This document shows, in pieces, positions 12,288 to 19,422 of a stretch of DNA of 28,613 bases. The stretch's first letter is position 1. The number at the start of each line of letters is the position of its first letter. Position numbers and translations under genes: made by a program. The notes under the pieces were generated by a model, which was not told where the DNA came from, did no database searches, and was given only the letters and a program-made list of their open reading frames with translations. This DNA is from a virus: positions 1-28,613 of the IMG/VR virus record IMGVR_UViG_3300034418_002344; one strand, given 5' to 3'.

Positions 12288-12940
12288 TGGCTAAGCGCCT
12301 CGTAAGTAAGGTAGAGAATCCTGCCCTACCCATACCGCCAACGGGAACTACACTGCGAAGATATTTAGATGACCTAAATAATATTTTGCGTTTGTTTTTC
12401 AACAGGTTAGCAAACAGTGTAAACTTGGTAACCGGTGAATTTGGTGGTCAGTTTATAGAAAAGCCTAATGGTTTGTTCTTCTCCACTACAGATCAACCCA
12501 TAGCAGTAGTAAACACAGCTCAGGTAGTTAGTTTTGAAAACACTTATTTGAGCGAAGCAATAACGATAAACGGCGGTTCTAACAGCCAGATTACAGTAAC
12601 ATATTCTGGTATTTATAACTTCCAGTTTGTAGCCCAAGCAGCTACTGGGTCAGCCTCGTCCAAGAACGTGTATGTGTGGATCAGGCGAGATGGTACGGAT
12701 ATAGGCTATTCGGCCAGACATTTGGTTTTACAAGGCTCCAACGACAGTACCGACATTGCGTGGAGTTTTAGTATTGATTTACAGGCAGGGTCGTACATAG
12801 AGATGATGTGGTCATCAGACGACATAGATACAAGGCTGGATACTGAGACTGCGGTAGCACCTCACCCCGGCGAACCCTCTGCTGTAATCACTGTAACTTT
12901 CGTCTCAGTATTGCCTGAGACACTACCGACACCTCCGTAG
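12287..12940 (+). CDS. Tail accessory protein with C-terminal C1q/TNF-like jelly roll
   Basis: The 217-residue product starts at GTG, overlapping the previous stop by one base, with AGGAGAGG upstream. Its N-terminal 50 residues include a helix (TTLRRYLDDLNNILRLFFNR) likely used for oligomerisation or tail attachment. From about residue 60 the order FSTTDQPIA, ITVTYSGIYNFQFVAQ, KNVYVWIRRDGTDIGYSARH and SFSIDLQAGSYIEMMWSSDD follows the strands of C1q/TNF-like trimeric jelly rolls found on phage fibres and tail accessory proteins. It ends with AVITVTFVSVLPE and a short Pro-rich tail. A trimeric adhesin or spike cap is plausible. No enzyme motif is visible. Confidence 0.72.
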   Translation: MAKRLVSKVENPALPIPPTGTTLRRYLDDLNNILRLFFNRLANSVNLVTGEFGGQFIEKPNGLFFSTTDQPIAVVNTAQVVSFENTYLSEAITINGGSNSQITVTYSGIYNFQFVAQAATGSASSKNVYVWIRRDGTDIGYSARHLVLQGSNDSTDIAWSFSIDLQAGSYIEMMWSSDDIDTRLDTETAVAPHPGEPSAVITVTFVSVLPETLPTPP

Positions 12941-12947
12941 GTGAGAG

Positions 12948-14933
12948 ATGAGTAACGGCCCCTACATAGACCCAGCAGTTTTTGACGCAATGGGTACGCA
13001 GGCAGCAGCGAAGTATGGTGCTGCAAATATAGCGGCTGAAGGAGCAGCTAGCTTAGGATTAGGGGCTTTAGCGAAGGGTCTTGGGCCACTGGCTGCCGCT
13101 TACGGTGTTTTAGACCTACTGGGCTTCTTTGATAGCACCTTGCAAGAAACTCCAATGACGCCCGAGGAAGCGGCAGAGTTTCAAGCAAAAAGCCGTATAG
13201 AGCGTGCAGTTAATGACATAGCGACGAGCGCGGAAGGCGGCACTGAAGGCGCTACGGAGGCGCTGGAAGACGCTATGGCCGAGGGAATGCTGCTAGGTAT
13301 ATCTCCTACCGAAATAGTAGCCCCAGTGCTGAATCAACGCATACCCGGTGTAACAGATGTCCCGATACTAGGAGATGTCCTTGAAGGGGCAATGAACAAA
13401 GCCGCTGAATATGTCGACAAAGGGCTTGAATACATAGGGATGAACGATGTAAGGGGTGATGCTGTTATTGGCCCCGGAGGCATAAGTATTGATTTTGAGC
13501 CTGTAGGAACAAGAAGTCAGCAAAGAGGAACGACTACACCACAAGGTACATCTACGCGTCCGGGGGGAAGCACAGCGACAGTTACAACAGGCAGTGAAAG
13601 AGGAGACATAATACTTAGTGGTGGTACGGGTGCTGACGTTGTAGAAGCGGAAGCTGGTGTAACAGGTATTGAAGCAATACATTTTGTGCTCTCACAAACT
13701 TGTGGAGATGACGAAACCTACGACCGCGCTACTTTCAGTTGTATACCTAAGTCTGGTACTGGCACCAAAAAGGCTGAGAAAGTAATTTGCCCAGCAGAGT
13801 ACGAAAATGCTGGTGCGGAAGTAGACAGTCTTGAGGAATGTGGCGACAAGAAGAGCACCGTTACTACAGATGACCTTTGTGATAACGCGATATACGCCGC
13901 TGCAAACCCCGATATATGTGGGGACACAACAGGCACTGGTGAAATCACTGTTGATGACCCATGCCTAGACCCCGAGTATAAGGCTGCAAACCCCATACAG
14001 TGTGGCGATATGGGGCCAAAACTTGATCCTTGCCTAGACCCAGCGTATGCTGCTGAAAATCCGGTAGAGTGCGGTACTCCACCCACTGATCCTTGCCTAG
14101 ACCCAGCGTATGCTGCTGAAAATCCGGTAGAGTGCGGAACAAAAACTGATCCTTGCCTAGACCCAGCGTATGCTGCTGAAAACCCAGAAATATGCGGTAC
14201 AAAAACTGATCCTTGCCTAGACCCAGCGTATGCTGCTGAAAACCCAGAAATATGCGGTACAAAAACTGATCCTTGCCTAAATCCAGCGTATGCTGCTGAA
14301 AACCCAGAAATATGTGGGACAACAACTGATCCTTGCCTAAATCCAGCGTATGCTGCTGAAAACCCAGAAATATGCGGGACAACAACTGATCCTTGCCTAA
14401 ATCCAGCGTATGCTGCTGAAAACCCAGAAATATGCGGGACAGTCCGTATTATCGAGTGTCCGCCGAATAGTGATAAGCCCGGCAGAGCAGTGCCTACGGG
14501 GCAGACTGTACAGAGTTTCTGTTATGAAGGCGCACCGCCACCTCCCGAAGACCCCTGTTTAAATCCAGCATATGCAGCAGAGAATCCGATAGAGTGCGGT
14601 ACAAAAACTGACCCGTGCTTGGATGCAGACTATGCAGCAGCAAACCCAGAGAAGTGCGGGGTAGATACTGATCTTTGTGATAACCCAGTATATGCGTACT
14701 TTAATCCAGAAATTTGTGGTGTCGTACAAACCCCCAGTACGAGTTTGCCTAGTAGTTCTCGTGGCGTTAGAGTAACAGGGCCAGAGCTAGCGCAAATTGA
14801 CTATTTATACGATATAGGTGGCGAAAGTATTTTTAACCCTAATATGGCAAGCCGCCCTTATGCAGCAAAAAGTGGCGGTATAATAGATACTTATAATGAG
14901 TTTGATGAACTTATAGATTTATTGAGAGGCTAA
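12948..14933 (+). CDS. Virion protein with 12 Cys-pair repeats
   Basis: The 661-residue protein has an Ala/Gly-rich hydrophobic or amphipathic stretch (about residues 28-60), then an acidic helical region to about 140. A Thr/Gly-rich linker (about 180-230) follows. Residues about 308-595 hold twelve copies of a motif DPCLDPAYAAENPxxCG, each with two Cys spaced C-x12-C. A different Cys segment (IIECPPNSDKPGRAVPTG, then SFCYEG) interrupts the array at about 502-530. The C-terminus is ordinary and acidic. The hydrophobic N-terminus and location ahead of internal virion genes suggest a membrane-interacting ejected protein or structural protein. No domain of known function was recognised. GTGAG lies just before the ATG. 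The Cys pairs could form disulphides outside the reducing cytoplasm. Confidence 0.72.
   Translation: MSNGPYIDPAVFDAMGTQAAAKYGAANIAAEGAASLGLGALAKGLGPLAAAYGVLDLLGFFDSTLQETPMTPEEAAEFQAKSRIERAVNDIATSAEGGTEGATEALEDAMAEGMLLGISPTEIVAPVLNQRIPGVTDVPILGDVLEGAMNKAAEYVDKGLEYIGMNDVRGDAVIGPGGISIDFEPVGTRSQQRGTTTPQGTSTRPGGSTATVTTGSERGDIILSGGTGADVVEAEAGVTGIEAIHFVLSQTCGDDETYDRATFSCIPKSGTGTKKAEKVICPAEYENAGAEVDSLEECGDKKSTVTTDDLCDNAIYAAANPDICGDTTGTGEITVDDPCLDPEYKAANPIQCGDMGPKLDPCLDPAYAAENPVECGTPPTDPCLDPAYAAENPVECGTKTDPCLDPAYAAENPEICGTKTDPCLDPAYAAENPEICGTKTDPCLNPAYAAENPEICGTTTDPCLNPAYAAENPEICGTTTDPCLNPAYAAENPEICGTVRIIECPPNSDKPGRAVPTGQTVQSFCYEGAPPPPEDPCLNPAYAAENPIECGTKTDPCLDADYAAANPEKCGVDTDLCDNPVYAYFNPEICGVVQTPSTSLPSSSRGVRVTGPELAQIDYLYDIGGESIFNPNMASRPYAAKSGGIIDTYNEFDELIDLLRG
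14025..14441 (+). repeat. Tandem 60-base coding repeat, seven close copies
   Basis: Units begin at 14025 (63 bases), 14088, 14148, 14208, 14268, 14328 and 14388 (last copy incomplete). They start with GATCCTTGCCTA and contain CCAGCGTATGCTGCTGAAAA. Units 3 and 4 differ at hardly any base, and units 5-7 share AATCCAGCG in place of GACCCAGCG. Diverged copies extend the array on both sides (about 13876-14020 and 14551-14721), giving twelve at protein level. Near-identity of the central DNA copies points to recent expansion or homogenisation. Confidence 0.9.
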
Positions 14934-14934
14934 G

Positions 14935-15837
14935 ATGGGCGAATTCTTTGATTGGGTAGGTAACACAGTAGGTGCTGCGGTTGACGTAGTTACTGACTTT
15001 TTTACTACCGACGATGGGACTATAGACATGTCCAAAGTAGCCCCTGTACTGGGGTTATTTCTGGCTTCTCGTGCCAAAGACTCTAGTACTATTTCTGATT
15101 TTTTAGGGCTTGGTGGAGATAGCCAAGGCCCTCTTGGGTACATGGGTGGTATTCCTGATTACACAGCCTACCGTCAGCAAGTACCTATGTATACTCAAGA
15201 AGATGCCGCAGCATATGACCCAGACCGCCGTCCGGGCGGAGGTGGCCGTCGGTATTTTACGCAGACCCAGTATGTAGGTACGGGGGGCGATGCTGCTGCT
15301 AACCAAGCCGCTATAGACGCTGCACAAGCCGCTACAGACGCAGAAAAATGGAATTTAGCCACACAGAATCTTACTAATCTCAGTAGGCAAACACGTCCTG
15401 TTTCAACCAAATACGCTCCCACGGTAGCTTCTACAGGAATAATTCCTGCGCAACGTAGTTATATGGCTCCTGCTTCTGGTGCAGACGTTGTACAAACTAG
15501 ATTAGACGAGTTAATAGAAGCCTCCAAACCCGGCGCTATTGGTATGATGGAAGGTGGACTAGCTTCTTTAGACGGCATGGGACAAGGCTACTACTTAGGC
15601 GGCCCAACAGATGGCATGGCAGATAGGATTCCTGCTACTATAGACGCCACGCAACCCGCTGCCCTCAGTGATGGCGAGTTCGTTATCCCTGCCGATGTAG
15701 TCAGCCATCTTGGTAATGGCAATTCCAATGCAGGTGCCGAGCAACTTTACTCTATGATGGATAGAGTGAGACAGGCCAGAACTGGCCGTCAGACACAGGG
15801 CACCCAAATAAACCCAAACAAATTTATGCCAAGTTGA
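14935..15837 (+). CDS. Internal virion protein candidate with LSDGEFVIPADVV motif
   Basis: The 300-residue protein has an amphipathic N-terminus (GEFFDWVGNTVGAAVDVVTDFF), a Gly/Arg-rich segment near residues 97-107 and an Ala-rich helix around 118-140. A conserved C-terminal block runs from about 200 to 282: GMMEGGLASLDGMGQGYYLG, then GPTDGMADRIPATID, LSDGEFVIPADVVSHLGNGN and LYSMMDRVRQAR. This block recurs in internal or neck-region virion proteins of marine phages, where it is a useful family marker, though its function is not known to me. Five of the genes from 12948 onward share tight spacing and good ribosome binding sites (here GAGAGG overlapping the previous stop). Placement ahead of larger internal proteins suggests a small ejected component. 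Confidence 0.68.
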   Translation: MGEFFDWVGNTVGAAVDVVTDFFTTDDGTIDMSKVAPVLGLFLASRAKDSSTISDFLGLGGDSQGPLGYMGGIPDYTAYRQQVPMYTQEDAAAYDPDRRPGGGGRRYFTQTQYVGTGGDAAANQAAIDAAQAATDAEKWNLATQNLTNLSRQTRPVSTKYAPTVASTGIIPAQRSYMAPASGADVVQTRLDELIEASKPGAIGMMEGGLASLDGMGQGYYLGGPTDGMADRIPATIDATQPAALSDGEFVIPADVVSHLGNGNSNAGAEQLYSMMDRVRQARTGRQTQGTQINPNKFMPS

Positions 15838-15845
15838 GGTGAATC

Positions 15846-16709
15846 ATGGGCGATGATGATCTCGATCCAAACGCAATAGCGACCGATACGTCGGACGATT
15901 TATTTTCAAATACCACAAGAGCGGAGGAATCTTCGCTTTCTTCGTGGGCTGGCCCGTATGTCACGGAAATGCTTGGTCGTGGGCAGGCTCTTGCTGGTAT
16001 GCCGTATACCGCATACCAAGGCCCCCTAACTGCTGGAGAATCTGGTCTACAAACGCAAGCCTACCAAGGTCTGGGTGCTTTAACTGCTCCGATTACACAG
16101 ATGGGGGGCTATACACCTACTTCATTTACTGAGGCTGGTGTAGCGCAGCAGTACATGTCTCCTTATCTGCAAATGTCCCTTGAGCCGCAGATCGCAGAGG
16201 CGCAACGTCAAGCTGAAATCGCCCGAACTAAACAAGCTAGTCGGCTAAGTAAAGCCGGAGCTTATGGTGGTGGCCGTCAAGCTATTATGGATTCTGAGTT
16301 AATCCGTAACACATTGCGTAACATAGCGGACATTACCGGTACTGGATACCAACAAGCCTTCACAGAAGCGCAGGGTCAGTTTAATACTGAAGAACAAGCA
16401 CGTAGACAAGCTCAAGAAATGATGAATCAGTTTGGGTTTGACGTATTTGAAGCCCAACGTCGTGCGGGTGCTGAACAACGGGGTATCGAAGGTGAGGGCA
16501 TTGCCGCAGATATCGCTCAGTTTGAAGAAGAACGTGACTTCCCTTACAAACAAGTACAGTACATGCAGTCATTGCTGCAAGGTATGCCAGTTGGCGTTGC
16601 CAGCTACGAGTACACGGAGCCTTCCGGCTTAAGTTCTTTACTAGCTGGTGCTCAAGGCGGCTCTGATATCTATACGTTGTTAAATAACATATTAAATCCT
16701 CCAGCATAG
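15846..16709 (+). CDS. Helical internal virion protein candidate
   Basis: The 287-residue product has an acidic start (MGDDDLDPN), a motif SSWAGPYVTEMLGRGQALAG, then AYQGPLTAGESGLQTQAYQGL. A long charged helical region (about 100-245) contains QYMSPYLQMSLEPQIAEAQR and SKAGAYGGGRQAIMDSEL. It ends with FPYKQVQYMQSLLQGMPVG and a short hydrophobic tail. Gln, Ala and Arg dominate the helices. The same motifs occur in internal virion proteins of marine podovirus-like phages, so an ejected core or pore protein, comparable in place to T7 gp14, is likely but inferred. GAGGTGA precedes the ATG and overlaps the previous stop. No membrane segment is obvious. Confidence 0.68.
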   Translation: MGDDDLDPNAIATDTSDDLFSNTTRAEESSLSSWAGPYVTEMLGRGQALAGMPYTAYQGPLTAGESGLQTQAYQGLGALTAPITQMGGYTPTSFTEAGVAQQYMSPYLQMSLEPQIAEAQRQAEIARTKQASRLSKAGAYGGGRQAIMDSELIRNTLRNIADITGTGYQQAFTEAQGQFNTEEQARRQAQEMMNQFGFDVFEAQRRAGAEQRGIEGEGIAADIAQFEEERDFPYKQVQYMQSLLQGMPVGVASYEYTEPSGLSSLLAGAQGGSDIYTLLNNILNPPA

Positions 16710-16720
16710 GAATATAAGTA

Positions 16721-19411
16721 ATGGCTATGCAGCAAACACCACAAGGTTTACAGGCTTTGATGCCCCAACAGCGTCCCGTACAGCAGCCTAGACCAGCTAT
16801 GCCGAATGTAAATCCACAACGTATGCAAGCGGCGGTTGATGTCGTAGATAACGATTTACAAGATTTAGGGATAGACCCTAAAACTCGTGCTGCTATGAAA
16901 GCGCAGGAAGCCGTTGATTTACTGAAATCGGCTGACCAAGATTTGGCAAAAGCGCAAGGCCAACAAGTTCCTCAAATGCCAGTACTCGATCAGCGTAAAC
17001 AACAAGCTGCTGAAGGTATCATTGGACTTATGCAACGGCTAATGCCCGGTGCTCAAGTAGCTGGTATGCAGCGTCGCCCACAACCACAACGTCGTGCTGC
17101 GCCAAACATGTTAGCCGGACTAGGTGGTATGCAGCGTCGCCCACAACCACAAGCTATGCCTCAAGCTCAACCACAACAACGTCCGATGGCAGCAGGTATA
17201 TCACAACTTTCTGCGCCAAATATGGCTCGTATGCCACAAATGGCCGCTCGTGGTGGAATTATTGGCTATGCCGAAGGCGGCCCTACAGAGGGCGAAACAG
17301 CTCAAATACAACAGCTTAACCCGTTCAATAAAATGATGAGCGAGGAGTATAACGAGCTATCTAGTGATCTAAATGTACAAAATTACATGTCGATAGAACA
17401 GCAAGTTGAGCGTTATAAAGCTGCTGGGGATATGGAAAGCGCAAGAATGGAAAGCGAAAACTTAAAGACCTTTCCGCCTGATACCTTTTTTAAAGTCCAA
17501 CGACTCAAAACTATTATGGCCGGTGGTAATCCTGATGCCGAATTAGCCTATGGTGGCGAAGTAAAAAAGTACGCAGGGCCTGATGGAAGTTTTGTAGGGG
17601 CCAATAATCCATTCAACATACGCGACTACAATCAAAATTGGCAAGGACAAACAGGCGCTACTAGAGGTTTTGTCGATTTTGAAGACGTGACTTCAAGTGT
17701 AAGAGCAGCGGATAGACTACTTAGTAATTATCCAGAGCTTGGAGATGTAGCAACTTTACGTGAAACCGTTTCTAGGTACGCGCCCCCTAACGAAAACGAC
17801 ACTGATAACTACCTAAAGTTTGTTTCTGAACAAACAGGTATTCCTACGGATGCGCCTATTGATTTAACTGATCCTAGTGTTAGACGAAGAATTTTATCTG
17901 CTATAGCCAAAATGGAATCAGGCACTGATATTAGCCCAAATCAAATGTTGGCTATGTTAGAAGGACGAAATCCAGATAGAGAAACCGTGGCAGCACAAGA
18001 TAGTAGCCCTTCAAACGATTACATAGATGATGAGTTAGAAGCAGAAATACAAGCTATTCTTGCGGCTCGACCCGAGAGAGATTTACCTCCTCGTCCTACT
18101 TATATGAGTAGCGCAGAAAGGCGAGAGCAAAGAGGTGATAGGACGCCTATGCAGATGTTTAGAGACTTTATGGCGTCTCAAGAAGAAAAAGCAGAAGAAC
18201 GAGAACGCCGTCGTGACGAGTTTAATACAAAAATTGCGCTGGCTAACCGAGGACTTACAAGAAACGAAATTGGGCAAGCTATGGGTAACGTGGAGCGCAG
18301 AAGAGAACAAGCTGCACAACCAGAAACTCCTCGTGGCGTACCGTTAGACTTGTCAAAACCTCCTAGCCGTACAGCTACTCGTGGTACTGACTTGGAAAAT
18401 ACTGGGATAGTGGCAAACTTGTTTACACCACAACAAGGTGCAGGACAACCCGCTCCTACTACACCTACAGACCCAGCGCAGGAAATAATAGGTAGAATGC
18501 GCACCGAAGCCGCTAATATTGGTAACTACCAACGCACACCAAGTGCTTTAGAAACCCAGCTAGAAGGAGTACTGGGTGAACAACTTGGTGCTATGGAAGG
18601 TGCTAGAGCCGCAGAAGAAACCGCAGCGCGTGCAGCACTTGGTATGTCTGATGTCGAGAAACAAGCTGTAGAAGACCTTATTAAAGCTGATGAAGACTAC
18701 TACGGTAAGATTCTTAGTCCTGCCGAACGCGCCAGACGTAAAAATGAACTAATTATGCAAGCGTATCTAAGTGGTAATAGTCTTGTAGATCAAGCCAGAA
18801 GAAGTGTTGGTTCTCAGTCTCAACTACGTAGACAGCAGCAACAGCAAGAACGCGAAGCCGCTAAAGTAAGACCACAAACTACTGTTGAACTTGAAAAAGC
18901 ACAACGTAATATACGCGGACAAGTATATGAAGCTGGAAGAGGGGCAGAGCAAACCGCACGCACTACTCTGAATCAGGCTATACAGTCTGCGGGTAACTAC
19001 GTAAACACCATAGCTAACCGTGATGCAGAGATGGCTATTCAACAGTCTCGCGCCAATTTAGATGTATTGAAAGCTGAAATAGACTCAGTGCTTACAGCTA
19101 GACAGCTTGATGATGCTGCTGAAGGTCGCTTAATGACTCTATACGCTAACTTAGATAGAAATATTATGACGTTAGACAATGTACTTGCCGATATGGAATC
19201 TGACCCGCTTGCTAAAGCTGACGATAAAACTAGAGTTCGTAACTACATCACAGAGTTAAGAGGTATAAAACAGACCACAATGAACGATATAGCCCGACAA
19301 ATAGGTCTTCCAGCACAGCGAGTAGGTAGGATACTAGGCGCAGGTGCAGGAGAAGGCAGTACGGGCGATCCTGAAATAGATGCTCTGGTAGAGCAATATA
19401 CAAATAGATAA
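16721..19411 (+). CDS. Large internal virion protein with NPxNIR (putative muralytic) domain
   Basis: The 896-residue protein begins with a Gln/Pro/Met-rich low-complexity region (about 1-170) and the motif ARGGIIGYAEGGPTEG (about 176-191). A compact domain (about 287-400) reads GANNPFNIRDY, WQGQTGATRGFVDFED, then RYAPPNENDTDNYLKFVSEQTGI. The NPxNIR...GF-F...RYAPPxENDTxxY order is that of a domain family found in phage virion proteins, which I associate with peptidoglycan-degrading or lysozyme-like function without seeing a proven catalytic set. The rest (about 430-896) is long charged helices, likely coiled coil. Its place before the giant gene and its length recall T7 gp15/gp16. It may be ejected and open the cell wall during entry. 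The start has only a weak AGGA upstream (ATAGGAATATAAGTA). Confidence 0.7.
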   Translation: MAMQQTPQGLQALMPQQRPVQQPRPAMPNVNPQRMQAAVDVVDNDLQDLGIDPKTRAAMKAQEAVDLLKSADQDLAKAQGQQVPQMPVLDQRKQQAAEGIIGLMQRLMPGAQVAGMQRRPQPQRRAAPNMLAGLGGMQRRPQPQAMPQAQPQQRPMAAGISQLSAPNMARMPQMAARGGIIGYAEGGPTEGETAQIQQLNPFNKMMSEEYNELSSDLNVQNYMSIEQQVERYKAAGDMESARMESENLKTFPPDTFFKVQRLKTIMAGGNPDAELAYGGEVKKYAGPDGSFVGANNPFNIRDYNQNWQGQTGATRGFVDFEDVTSSVRAADRLLSNYPELGDVATLRETVSRYAPPNENDTDNYLKFVSEQTGIPTDAPIDLTDPSVRRRILSAIAKMESGTDISPNQMLAMLEGRNPDRETVAAQDSSPSNDYIDDELEAEIQAILAARPERDLPPRPTYMSSAERREQRGDRTPMQMFRDFMASQEEKAEERERRRDEFNTKIALANRGLTRNEIGQAMGNVERRREQAAQPETPRGVPLDLSKPPSRTATRGTDLENTGIVANLFTPQQGAGQPAPTTPTDPAQEIIGRMRTEAANIGNYQRTPSALETQLEGVLGEQLGAMEGARAAEETAARAALGMSDVEKQAVEDLIKADEDYYGKILSPAERARRKNELIMQAYLSGNSLVDQARRSVGSQSQLRRQQQQQEREAAKVRPQTTVELEKAQRNIRGQVYEAGRGAEQTARTTLNQAIQSAGNYVNTIANRDAEMAIQQSRANLDVLKAEIDSVLTARQLDDAAEGRLMTLYANLDRNIMTLDNVLADMESDPLAKADDKTRVRNYITELRGIKQTTMNDIARQIGLPAQRVGRILGAGAGEGSTGDPEIDALVEQYTNR
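17063..17152 (+). repeat. 27-base exact direct repeat within the Gln/Pro-rich region
   Basis: The same 27 bases occur at 17063-17089 and 17126-17152, 63 bases apart. They encode GMQRRPQPQ in frame in both copies. The spacing is a multiple of three, so recombination between copies would shorten or lengthen the protein by 21 residues without a frameshift. Confidence 0.9.
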
Positions 19412-19422
19412 GGGCTGCAAGT

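Noticed and set aside
13945-14385. Open minus-strand frame with a 20-residue repeat (QQHTLGLGKDQ type)
   Set aside because: It is the reverse-strand image of the 60-base coding repeat; a repeat without stops on one strand often stays open on the other. It has no ribosome binding site and lies inside a well-supported plus-strand gene.
14025-14441. CRISPR-like regular repeat
   Set aside because: Units are directly tandem at 60 bases without spacers and stay in frame within a protein-coding gene.
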